Assembly (NCBI GenBank): GCA_004297545.1
Contig: SCTB01000118.1
Location: forward strand, 1-64,000
DNA length: 64,000 bases
Direction of reading: 5' to 3'
Source: Alphaproteobacteria bacterium
GTDB taxonomy: Bacteria > Pseudomonadota > Alphaproteobacteria > Micavibrionales > UBA2020
Shown piece by piece: positions 1 to 9,212 of this stretch (positions are counted from its first letter, which is position 1; each line of letters opens with the position of its first letter). Made by a program: the position numbers and the translations under genes. The notes under the pieces are model-generated. The model worked only from the letters and a program-made list of their open reading frames with translations, was not told the DNA's origin and did not search any database.

Positions 1-2611
<2,611 letters not shown>

Positions 2612-2639
2612 CTCACACCTCTATATCTTTCCCCATTTT

Positions 2640-2721
2640 GTCATCCTGAGCCCGAAGGGCGAAGGATCTCCCTTGCAAAAAGAGGGATTCTTCCCCCGGC
2701 TTTCGCCGGGGTCAGAATGAC
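2640..2721. repeat. Intergenic palindromic repeat, family B copy 1
   Basis: The element begins GTCATCCTGAGC and ends with TCAGAATGAC, so its ends are near-complementary, and it has an internal CCCCGGCTTTCGCCGGGG hairpin. A second copy with the same GTCATYCTGAG and CTCAGAATGAC-type ends lies at 7560-7640. It sits between alaS and hisN and has no coding capacity. Such elements are known in many proteobacterial genomes as dispersed palindromes. Confidence 0.7.
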
Positions 2722-2771
2722 AGAGTTAGCAAAACAGCCCCTTGTGTAATCGTCATGTAAGCTGTTTTATA

Positions 2772-2808
2772 AACAACGGTACTGGATTCCCGCTTTCGCG
2801 GGAATGAC
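2772..2808. repeat. Left arm of inverted repeat flanking hisN (family C)
   Basis: The segment reads aacggtactggattcccg and then ctttcgcgggaatgac; its second half is a small hairpin (ATTCCCGCTTTCGCGGGAAT). The same sequence recurs in inverted orientation at 3657-3692, just past the hisN stop codon. There are a few mismatches over about 36 nt. The two arms enclose hisN exactly. Confidence 0.7.
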
Positions 2809-2848
2809 GAATAGTTTTATAGTATTCCATAAAATATGGAGTTTTTAA

Positions 2849-3655
2849 ATGCCAAAAACAGCCGCCGCCCCCGCCCTTTCCACCGATTTCGTGACTTTGG
2901 CCCATAGACTGGCCGATGAAAGCGGCAAGGTCATCCGCAAGTACTTTCGCTCAAGTTTTCATATGGAAGGCAAGGCGGATTCCAGCCCCGTCACCATCGC
3001 GGATAAAGAGGCCGAACAGGCCATCCGCGCCATCCTGGCCAGGGAACGCCCCGGCGATGGCATCCACGGGGAGGAATTCGGGTCGGACAAGGGCAAGACC
3101 GGCTATCTCTGGGTGCTCGACCCCATCGACGGCACCAAGTCTTTCGTCACCGGCCGCCCGATTTTCGCGACCCTGATCGCGCTGGTGCATCAGGGGGAGG
3201 CGGTGCTCGGCATCATCAACCAGCCCATCTCGGGCGAGCGCTGGATCGGCGTGAAGGGACAGGGGACCAGTTTCAACGGCAAGCCCGTCAAGGCGCGCAA
3301 ATGCCCGAGCATTAAAGAAGCCCGCGTCAGCACCACGGGGCCGGACCTGTTCGAGCTGGATGATTACCTGAAGCTTTACACGATGCTGAAGGACAACATC
3401 GCCTTCACCCAATACGGCGGCGACTGCTATTCCTACGGCACGCTGGCCTCCGGCTGGCTCGACGGCGTCGTCGAAGGCCATATGAAGCTGCACGACTACG
3501 CAGCCCTTATCCCTATCGTCGAGGAAGCCGGCGGCATCATCACCGACTGGCTGGGCCAGAAACTGCCCCTCGAACCCTCCTTCGAAAACCACGAAGTGGT
3601 GGCGGCGGGAGACAAGACGCTGCATGACTGGCTGAGGAAGGTTCTCTCCACCTGA
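2849..3655 (+). CDS. hisN: Inositol-monophosphatase-family phosphatase, probable histidinol-phosphatase
   Basis: The 268-residue protein belongs to the Mg2+-dependent inositol monophosphatase superfamily. Motif 1 appears as a GEEFG segment near residue 75 followed by WVLDPIDGTKSF (metal ligands Asp-Pro-Ile-Asp), and the C-terminal motif 2 region has a KLHDYAALIPIVEEAGG segment, in which the usual WD is HD. The GTKSFVTGRP and GGDCY-type sequences are typical of the HisN-like branch that dephosphorylates L-histidinol phosphate in actinobacteria and alphaproteobacteria. Inositol-1-phosphatase or CysQ-like activity is the alternative. A GGAG lies 7 nt before the ATG. The gene stands alone, flanked by inverted repeats. 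Confidence 0.8.
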   Translation: MPKTAAAPALSTDFVTLAHRLADESGKVIRKYFRSSFHMEGKADSSPVTIADKEAEQAIRAILARERPGDGIHGEEFGSDKGKTGYLWVLDPIDGTKSFVTGRPIFATLIALVHQGEAVLGIINQPISGERWIGVKGQGTSFNGKPVKARKCPSIKEARVSTTGPDLFELDDYLKLYTMLKDNIAFTQYGGDCYSYGTLASGWLDGVVEGHMKLHDYAALIPIVEEAGGIITDWLGQKLPLEPSFENHEVVAAGDKTLHDWLRKVLST

Positions 3656-3656
3656 T

Positions 3657-3692
3657 GTCATTCCCGCGAAAGCGAAATCCAGTACCGCGGTT
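3657..3692. repeat. Right arm of inverted repeat flanking hisN (family C)
   Basis: The segment gtcattcccgcgaaagcg followed by aaatccagtaccgcggtt is the near-perfect reverse complement of 2772-2808. It begins 2 nt after the hisN stop codon, so it may also act as the transcript end. Confidence 0.7.
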
Positions 3693-3704
3693 AGAAAAAC
3701 AGCG

Positions 3705-4235
3705 ATGATGACCACAAGCATGAAGAGATGTTTTCTTTGCGCCAGTTTCGCGGCTGCGATTATCCTCACGTATATTTCCGCAGCATGGGCATTTGGAAGG
3801 ATGGATTCGGGAGATCACGAGTTTCGGTACTTCAACTATATTTTTTCCCCGCTCATAATCTTTTCTGTCTTTGTTGTCCTCATCAAAGCCCTCGCTTATC
3901 AACTCAAACTCCGCCCTGTCATTTGGTTCTGCTTGCATTTTTTACTTTGTTTTCTCTGGGCTATGATTTTTAAGTTTGAAAAGCCAAATGGAAGTATCAT
4001 CGCTATGCTTTTATGGTTTCCAAATCACGCCGTTCCCTGGCATTCCTATTTTGCAATGGCTGCCTTGACTATCTTTTCGTTTATCGTGATTGGAGCGTTC
4101 GAGTGGAAGTCATTCCAAAAAGCGAGTGATGGAAAAATCACAACTTACATGAAAATCGCGATTATCTTGGCAAATATCCTGTACTCTACTGGACTGGCGG
4201 TCATCACAGATATTGTTGGTCCGGTGTACGACTAA
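3705..4235 (+). CDS. Small integral membrane protein of unknown function
   Basis: The 176-residue product has four to five predicted hydrophobic helices: around residues 9-29 (possibly a signal anchor), 47-63, 73-90, 108-132 and 149-170. It has short charged loops and no motif I recognise. The coding sequence is clearly richer in A+T than its neighbours and uses AT-ending codons freely, which suggests recent acquisition or weak codon selection. The start could also be the ATG at 3720 (MKRCFLC). It lies between hisN and a 41-codon small reading frame. Function unknown. Confidence 0.6.
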   Translation: MMTTSMKRCFLCASFAAAIILTYISAAWAFGRMDSGDHEFRYFNYIFSPLIIFSVFVVLIKALAYQLKLRPVIWFCLHFLLCFLWAMIFKFEKPNGSIIAMLLWFPNHAVPWHSYFAMAALTIFSFIVIGAFEWKSFQKASDGKITTYMKIAIILANILYSTGLAVITDIVGPVYD

Positions 4236-4251
4236 ACATGTTAATATTAAA

Positions 4252-4377
4252 ATGACCCTCGAATCCCGCATCGCCAGCATCGAACGGCGCAACGGCAAGG
4301 TGCCGCAGGACAAGGCCTGGGAAGCCAGCCGCACGCGCCGCAAGTGGGATGAGAAATGTGTCGTCCCGGACAAGTGA
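4252..4377 (+). pseudogene. Small ORF, possible truncated remnant running into a dispersed repeat
   Basis: The reading frame gives 41 residues beginning MTLESRIASIERRNGKVPQD and containing KAWEASRTRR. From memory, an N..KV...KAWE-S-TRR pattern followed by two membrane helices is found in small alphaproteobacterial membrane proteins; that recall was not checked. Here the membrane part is missing: after TRRKWDEKC the frame enters repeat family A (GTCGTCCCGGACAAGTGA), which supplies the last codons and the stop. I read it as a gene whose 3' half was replaced by the repeat. It could still be a real short protein. Confidence 0.4.
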
Positions 4378-4521
4378 CGGCGAAGCCGGAACGCTGAGCC
4401 GGGATCCAGCATTCATTCGCGCCGTCAGGCGCTCATTAGAGACGAACCGCTGCGCGGTTCGGAATCAGTCCTGTGTCCCGGCTCTCGCGATACGGCTTCG
4501 CCGTACGCGGTCCGGGATGAC
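4360..4521. repeat. Dispersed palindromic repeat family A, copy 1
   Basis: The element starts GTCGTCCCGGACAAGTGA and ends TCCGGGATGAC, so its ends are inverted repeats of each other. The interior contains GAACGCTGAGCCGGGATCCA, a GGCGCTCATTA motif, and the hairpin GAACCGCTGCGCGGTTC. Copy 2 at 5004-5161 matches it over nearly the full length with scattered changes. Confidence 0.8.
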
Positions 4522-4639
4522 ACCGTTTATCTATTTGAAATACAACAATAAAAAAATCGTGTGTACCGTAACCAATTGTTAAGATTCTTTCCATATACTC
4601 CGAGTTAAGAGCAACAACAAAGACCGGAGGCCCCTACAG

Positions 4640-4999
4640 ATGATCAGATTTTCCCACACCGCCACGTTTGAGACTGACGGCATGGAAAAAGAAGTCCGCG
4701 CCGTTTTCACGACGAAGCCGGCCACCAGCGCGCTGGCCACGCTGTTCAACGTGAAAACCGCAGGGACCCGCCGCAAGCCGGGCGACATCGACATGACGCT
4801 CGAACAGGTCGAGCAGAACATCGCAACCTCCGGCATCGGCCCCGAGGCCGACCAGTTAAAGCTGGGCCGCACCGCGATCATCCAGCACCAGCGCTATGAA
4901 GAACAATTCGCCAACCGCGTCTCCAAAGCCTTCGCGGCGGCGGTGGGGTTGGGCCGTGTGACACCGGCTGTCAAACAGTCTGCGGGGGTTTCTCTCTAA
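4640..4999 (+). CDS. Conserved-looking hypothetical protein, 119 aa
   Basis: A strong GGAGG lies 10 nt before the ATG, so the frame is very probably translated. The protein is soluble, without a signal peptide or membrane segment. It has a basic middle region (KTAGTRRKPGDIDMTLEQVE) and a helical C-terminal half. It belongs to no family I recognise. It sits alone between the two full copies of repeat family A, on the plus strand. Function unknown. Confidence 0.65.
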   Translation: MIRFSHTATFETDGMEKEVRAVFTTKPATSALATLFNVKTAGTRRKPGDIDMTLEQVEQNIATSGIGPEADQLKLGRTAIIQHQRYEEQFANRVSKAFAAAVGLGRVTPAVKQSAGVSL

Positions 5000-5003
5000 C
5001 TTT

Positions 5004-5161
5004 GTCATCCCGGACAAGTGACCGCGCAGCGGGAACGCTGAGCCGGGACCCAGCATTTACTCGCGCCGTGAGGCGCTCATTAAAGACAAACCGCTTCGCG
5101 GTTCGGATTCGCTCCTGGGTCCCGGGTCAGGCGCTCGCGTTGCTCGCTGGCCCGGGACGAC
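5004..5161. repeat. Dispersed palindromic repeat family A, copy 2
   Basis: It begins GTCATCCCGGACAAGTGA and ends CCCGGGACGAC, with the same internal order as copy 1: GAACGCTGAGCCGGGACCCA, GGCGCTCATTAAAGAC, then the hairpin AACCGCTTCGCGGTT. The changes relative to copy 1 are largely compensatory across stems (GCTGCGCGGT versus GCTTCGCGGT), as expected of a structured element. Confidence 0.8.
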
Positions 5162-5168
5162 AATAACG

Positions 5169-5357
5169 TCACCCCATCTCCATCGCGACCATGCTTGAAA
5201 AAGGCCCCTGCACCTCGAAGACCGTGGCCGCGGGCAATTCGTCGGCGTTGTAATCGAGCGCCTTTTTCGCCGCGTCGTGCTCCGACAGGGCATAGGTGAC
5301 CACCGGGGTCTTGAAGCCCCTGCTCTCGAGATAAACCCTGTAAAAACCGCGCGCCAT
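5169..5357 (-). CDS. Small hypothetical protein, 62 aa
   Basis: The 62-residue frame begins MARGFYRVYLESRGFKTPVV and is preceded by an excellent GGGAGG about 8 nt upstream on the reverse strand, which supports translation. The sequence looks like a small mixed alpha/beta domain with no signal peptide. No known family is recognised. It lies downstream of the sensor kinase on the same strand, 136 nt away, but probably has its own promoter. Confidence 0.6.
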   Translation of the reverse strand: MARGFYRVYLESRGFKTPVVTYALSEHDAAKKALDYNADELPAATVFEVQGPFSSMVAMEMG

Positions 5358-5493
5358 GTGAAACCTCCCCGTTGAACCCTATGCCTGTAATACGGCGCAA
5401 ACGGGGCAGTCCCTGCGCGGAATCGCGGTTTTTATTCAAGGGGATTTGTCTAAAATGCCGCAGGATTTTCATGCCCCGCGCCGGTGGTGAAAG

Positions 5494-7002
5494 CTACTTC
5501 AGCGTAAAGTAAAACGTCGTCCCCTGGCCGGGAGTCGATTCCAGCCAGATCCGCCCGCCGCTGCGCTCGATGATTTTCTTGACGAAGGTCAGGCCCGCGC
5601 CGCTACCCTCTTCGTCCATCGCGGAGGGCAGGCGCCGGAACATGCGGAAGATGTCTTCGTGATGTTCGGGCGCGATGCCGGTGCCGTTATCCCTGACATA
5701 GAAGATATCCCGGGCGCGGCCGTGCGGCGCGTCCATGCCCTTGATGAAGCCGATCTCGACAATTTTTTCGGGCTTGTCGTTGTATTTGACCGCGTTGGTG
5801 ATCAGGTTGCGGAAAACTTCCGCCACCCTGACCTTGTCGCAGGTGACGACCGGCAAGGGCTCCGGCACGAAAATACCTGCGTGTTTCTTTTTGAGGAACG
5901 AATCCATCATCAACCGGATGTCGGCGATCAGGGCGTTGGGGTCGGTTTCCTGCACCGCCATCTGGGAATAGCCGAGCTGGGAGAAATACAGAAGGCTCGT
6001 GATCAGCTGCTCCATGCGCTGCACGAGTGCGGTCATGCGGTTCAGGCGTTCCACGCCTTTTTCATCCAGCTTGTCCCCATAGTCTTCCTTCAGGAAGGTC
6101 GCCAGCGTCTGCACCCCCCGCAGCGGCTCTTTCAGGTCGTGAGAGGCGATATGCGCGAATTCGTCCAGGTCCTGGTTGCTGCGCTCCAGCGCCCTGGTGT
6201 ACTGCAGCAGCTGCTTTTCGGCCTCCTTGCGGCCGGTGATGTCGCGGATAATGCCCGAAAAAAACTGCTGGTCGCCCAGACGGAACGCGCTGATGGAAAG
6301 GTCGATGGGGCAAAGGCTGCCGTCCTTGCGCTTCGCGGTCAGCTCGCGCCCGGCCGTGCCGATGATCTTCTTCTCGCCGGTTTCCATGTAGTGCCGGAGA
6401 TAGCCGTCGTGCTGGCCCTGATGCGGCTCCGGCATCAGCATCCTGATGTTCTGCCCCAGCACTTCAGCCGCCTTGTAACCGAAAATGCGCTCGCAGGCGG
6501 GGTTGTAGGTCTCGACGATGCCTTCGGCATTGATGGTGATGAGTCCGTCCAGCGTGTGTTCCACCACCGACGACAGCATCGCCTCGCTGCGCTGAAGCTG
6601 CGCGGCCAGTTTCAGGCGCGCGAGTTCCGCCGGGTTGGCGAATTGCAGCGCCAGCGGCAGCAGCCGGATGGTGACAAGGCAGGCGATGATCGAGACGATC
6701 GCGGTGAAAGCCTTGATGACGCCGTCCGCCGCGTAATCGGGATGCCAGATCACCCATATGCCCATCAGGTGCGTCGTGCCGCAGAGCCAGATGAAGGCGC
6801 TGAACAGCACGAACAGCGCCTTGTACGGCAGGTCCTGGCGGTTGCGCACGAAATACAGCAGCGCCAGGGGAATGGCGTAATAGGCTCCCGCGATGCCCGC
6901 ATCCGACAGGACATGCAGCCACAAAAGTTCCGGCTTCCACAGGAAGCAATGCCCGTGGGGCATGAATTCGTCGGATCTGAAAAAGTCCAGAAGGGCCTGC
7001 AA
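5494..7002 (-). CDS. Ethylene-receptor-like membrane sensor histidine kinase with FixL-like PAS domain
   Basis: The 502-residue kinase has three N-terminal helices (about 27-52, 62-83, 94-117) matching the plant ETR1 ethylene-binding domain: Asp34, Tyr41, Pro45, Cys74 and His78 keep the ETR1 spacing of Asp25, Tyr32, Pro36, Cys65 and His69, with Cys and His being the copper(I) ligands there. A PAS domain (about 137-258) carries QHDGYLRHY with His198 and IIGTAGRE with Arg219, resembling FixL haem-ligand positions, with one extra residue. A HisKA H-box follows (His288 in HIASHDLKEP), then HATPase N box (about 399-409), DNGTG and GSGAGL. The start is a TTG; an in-frame stop lies two codons upstream, and the next ATG would cut the conserved N terminus. 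No partner response regulator is adjacent. Confidence 0.93.
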   Translation of the reverse strand: MQALLDFFRSDEFMPHGHCFLWKPELLWLHVLSDAGIAGAYYAIPLALLYFVRNRQDLPYKALFVLFSAFIWLCGTTHLMGIWVIWHPDYAADGVIKAFTAIVSIIACLVTIRLLPLALQFANPAELARLKLAAQLQRSEAMLSSVVEHTLDGLITINAEGIVETYNPACERIFGYKAAEVLGQNIRMLMPEPHQGQHDGYLRHYMETGEKKIIGTAGRELTAKRKDGSLCPIDLSISAFRLGDQQFFSGIIRDITGRKEAEKQLLQYTRALERSNQDLDEFAHIASHDLKEPLRGVQTLATFLKEDYGDKLDEKGVERLNRMTALVQRMEQLITSLLYFSQLGYSQMAVQETDPNALIADIRLMMDSFLKKKHAGIFVPEPLPVVTCDKVRVAEVFRNLITNAVKYNDKPEKIVEIGFIKGMDAPHGRARDIFYVRDNGTGIAPEHHEDIFRMFRRLPSAMDEEGSGAGLTFVKKIIERSGGRIWLESTPGQGTTFYFTLK

Positions 7003-7107
7003 TATCTACCGCTGTTTAGAATGAATACGATGTCCGTCAATGTCCGGATGATACCGCGCCATTCAGGCTGTGTAAATTTGGACGTAATTTCCGGAAAACC
7101 AATTACT

Positions 7108-7159
7108 GTCATCCCGGATCGGCGTTCGCGCTCAAGCGCGCTCACTTGTCCGGGATGAC
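7108..7159. repeat. Short member of repeat family A
   Basis: The ends are GTCATCCCGG and CACTTGTCCGGGATGAC. The right end is the reverse complement of the left end of the long copies (GTCATCCCGGACAAGTGA), so this is a shortened 52-nt palindromic version. It lies between the sensor kinase promoter region and the next gene. Confidence 0.65.
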
Positions 7160-7166
7160 AACGGAA

Positions 7167-7538
7167 TTAAATCAGCTTCATCACCTTGTCGCAGGCCTGC
7201 GAGAAACGCTCGAAGCGACAGGCTTCCTGCGCGTAGAGGCCGAAGCAGCTTTCGAGGAAGTCGACCGGCGCGTTGCGGCAATCGGATGATACCGCGTCGA
7301 AACCGGCCTTCATGCCCTGCAGCTGCGCCGTGGCGGCGGGCTTGTCTTCTTTCGTGACGAGTTCCGCTACGGCGACCGCTTGCTGCGCATAGCCCGCGAA
7401 TTCTTCCGCGCGCGCTTTCGGGTCGGTGTAGTGGCGCAGCCATTTCCAGCGGCGGCCGTCTTCCTGCGCGTCTTTCACGGCTGCGTCGAATTCGGCCTTG
7501 AGGGATGTCAGGGTTTGCAGCGCTTCTTCCTTGGACAT
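7167..7538 (-). CDS. Hypothetical helical protein, 123 aa
   Basis: I place the start at the ATG at 7538 (MSKEEALQTLTSLKAEFDAA), preceded by GAAAGG. The longer frame upstream would run through repeat family B and is rejected. The product is soluble, mostly helical and acidic to neutral, with three cysteines in the C-terminal third (CRNAP, SCFG, QACDK). No family is recognised. It is the last of three consecutive reverse-strand orphan genes (8842 to 7167). Confidence 0.6.
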   Translation of the reverse strand: MSKEEALQTLTSLKAEFDAAVKDAQEDGRRWKWLRHYTDPKARAEEFAGYAQQAVAVAELVTKEDKPAATAQLQGMKAGFDAVSSDCRNAPVDFLESCFGLYAQEACRFERFSQACDKVMKLI

Positions 7539-7559
7539 GTAATATAACCTTTCAAAATT

Positions 7560-7640
7560 GTCATTCTGAGCGAAGCGAAGAATCCCTCTTCTGTCCGCCC
7601 GGAGGGAGATTCTTCGGTCGCAGCGCTCCCTCAGAATGAC
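7560..7640. repeat. Intergenic palindromic repeat, family B copy 2
   Basis: It starts GTCATTCTGAGCGAAGCG and ends CCCTCAGAATGAC; the ends are inverted repeats and the middle folds on AATCCCTCTT and GGAGGGAGATT. It matches the ends and AGGGATTCTTC-type centre of the copy at 2640-2721, and lies between two orphan genes. Confidence 0.75.
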
Positions 7641-7651
7641 ATCGGTGCAGA

Positions 7652-8572
7652 CTACGGTTTTGGCCCTTTGTTTGCCGGCTTTTTCGGATCCAGCGCCGCC
7701 GCGATTTCCGCCGTCAATTTGGCATCCACCTCGTTCTGGCGCGCACGGTCCCAGGCAAAGCCGAGGGCGGTCAGCTCCTGCGCGATTGTTGCGGGTGACG
7801 GGGCAAGCGTGGGGAAGGTCCAGCCGCCCACCACGCATTCGTCATACTCCGCGCCCCCGGGCAGCCGCGCGGGCAGGGATTCATCGTCGTCCCAAGGGCG
7901 GAAATTCGCGATGACGCCGAAGTCGGAATCCCTGTGCAGCGTGAAGGTCATCGGCGCCTTTGCCGCGGCGGGTTCGTTGCTCCAGGTCATACCGGCGCTT
8001 TTCAGTTTTGCCGCGAGTTCCTGTTCGGTCTCCACGCCCGGGAACTGCCAGAGGCCCAGCACGCAGTCATCCACGTATTCGGCATCGGGGAAAAGATGGT
8101 TCATGACAGTCATGGATTTTTTCGAGTCTTCATCGTCGCAGCCCTTGGGCGTCACGATGGCCATGACGCCGCCCATATCCGGATCGTTGATGACGGTAAA
8201 GGAGAAGCGGCCGGCCAGTTTTGCGGGATCGGCCTTTGCGAGCAGATCTTCCGGCGCGTCGCGGCCCTGCAGGATCGCATCCATGATTTTGTCTTCGGGC
8301 GCGGGCGCGTCGTTGGCGGCGGGCTTTTGAAAGGCGCCCATGGTTTTTTGCAGCAGCCGCCGGTTTTCCTCCGCGGAGACCTCGGCGCGCAGCTTGCCTT
8401 CCTGGTCCTCGATGACATCGACACGGCGGTCGAGCACGGCGTTTTCGAACGCGCGCACAATTTCACCGTCGTCATTGGTCTTCTTCGAAAGGCGTTTCCA
8501 GTCTTTTTTCGCGCCGCCGAACATCTCAGTCAGCGCGACCTTGATGTCGTCGCTGCTTGCTTTCTTTTTCAT
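7652..8572 (-). CDS. Hypothetical protein with an internal tandem duplication, 306 aa
   Basis: The ATG is preceded by GGAAG at good spacing. After a charged N-terminal part (1-110) there are two copies of one 75-85 residue unit, at about 123-198 and 209-275. Each runs from an F-T-V/L segment through an AEY-(V)DDC/DEC-V-G-W-FP core to a helical ELAAKLKSAGMTW or ELTALGFAW end. No signal peptide or membrane helix is seen, so it is cytosolic. The tail ends NKGPKP, like the malate dehydrogenase in this window. Family and function are unknown. Confidence 0.7.
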   Translation of the reverse strand: MKKKASSDDIKVALTEMFGGAKKDWKRLSKKTNDDGEIVRAFENAVLDRRVDVIEDQEGKLRAEVSAEENRRLLQKTMGAFQKPAANDAPAPEDKIMDAILQGRDAPEDLLAKADPAKLAGRFSFTVINDPDMGGVMAIVTPKGCDDEDSKKSMTVMNHLFPDAEYVDDCVLGLWQFPGVETEQELAAKLKSAGMTWSNEPAAAKAPMTFTLHRDSDFGVIANFRPWDDDESLPARLPGGAEYDECVVGGWTFPTLAPSPATIAQELTALGFAWDRARQNEVDAKLTAEIAAALDPKKPANKGPKP

Positions 8573-8602
8573 GGCTGTCTTCCGTCTTTAAATTCAGAGA
8601 GA

Positions 8603-8842
8603 TTAGTTGAGGCCGCAGAATTCCTTGCCCTTTTTGACGCCTCTTTCCGTGCAGTTCGACAGCACGGAGAAACCTTTCTGCTCGCCGGTCAGGCCGATGG
8701 CGGAATCGCTGAACTTGATCGTGTAGCTGGAGGTGAGCAGGCCCTTGCGGGTGGTGACTTCGGCTTTCTTGGTGCCGTTTTCGAAGCTCTGTTGCTGGGC
8801 GGCGCCGGTGAAGACTTCCTTGAGGCTTTTGAAGGAGGGCAT
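8603..8842 (-). CDS. Small hypothetical protein, 79 aa
   Basis: The frame begins MPSFKSLKEVFTGAAQQQSF with a plausible upstream purine run. It encodes a small soluble protein with two cysteines in the last 20 residues and a beta-rich middle (TSSYTIKFSDSAIGLTG). It precedes two other orphan genes on the same strand; the 30-nt gap to the 306-aa gene suggests co-transcription. Nothing in it is diagnostic of function. Confidence 0.55.
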   Translation of the reverse strand: MPSFKSLKEVFTGAAQQQSFENGTKKAEVTTRKGLLTSSYTIKFSDSAIGLTGEQKGFSVLSNCTERGVKKGKEFCGLN

Positions 8843-9009
8843 TGCTGGGGATCCTTTGTTTGGGGTTATGCGAAATCTGTACGGTTATAGCCGCCCCGCT
8901 TGTTTATGTCAAATATTAGAACGCCTGTCCCGAAAAAAACACTCCCCCTCGCACATACCTCGCCTGCCCTGAAAAGAACGACCGTCTAAAAACATTCAGA
9001 TTATGTAAA

Positions 9010-9155
9010 ATATATACACCGCGGCCCCGGACATGATCTTCTTATGCGCATGAGTGTGCGCGGAGTATGTGCGGAGTATGCGCTTTTGAGGGGCTCCCTG
9101 CAGGCCGAAAACACGCTGTTTGCAGGGGTTTCTGCATGTTTCAGGCCCCTTTTTA
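9010..9155 (+). ncRNA. Candidate structured small RNA with terminator-like 3' end
   Basis: In the 370-nt gap 8843-9212, the plus strand carries a nested fold: outer stem AGGGGC (9089-9094) with GCCCCT (9145-9150), inner stem CCCTGCA (9096-9102) with TGCAGGG (9121-9127), then a T run at 9150-9154. Upstream is an AT-rich stretch (TTATGTAAAATATATAC) that could hold a promoter, and a repeated GCGGAGTATG. Both flanking genes are on the minus strand, so this terminator would serve an unannotated plus-strand transcript. Support is structural only. Confidence 0.3.
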
Positions 9156-9212
9156 CGCGCATGAAATCACGCACGCTGCGCTGTTTTGATGCTCTTGAGA
9201 GGCTTGTTGTCG

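Noticed and set aside
5659-7158. Forward frame of 499 codons opposite the sensor kinase
   Set aside because: His/Arg/Gly-rich shadow with no domain; the kinase frame is certain.
7539-7838. N-terminal extension of the 123-aa orphan through repeat family B
   Set aside because: It would translate a palindromic repeat; the ATG at 7538 has its own ribosome site.
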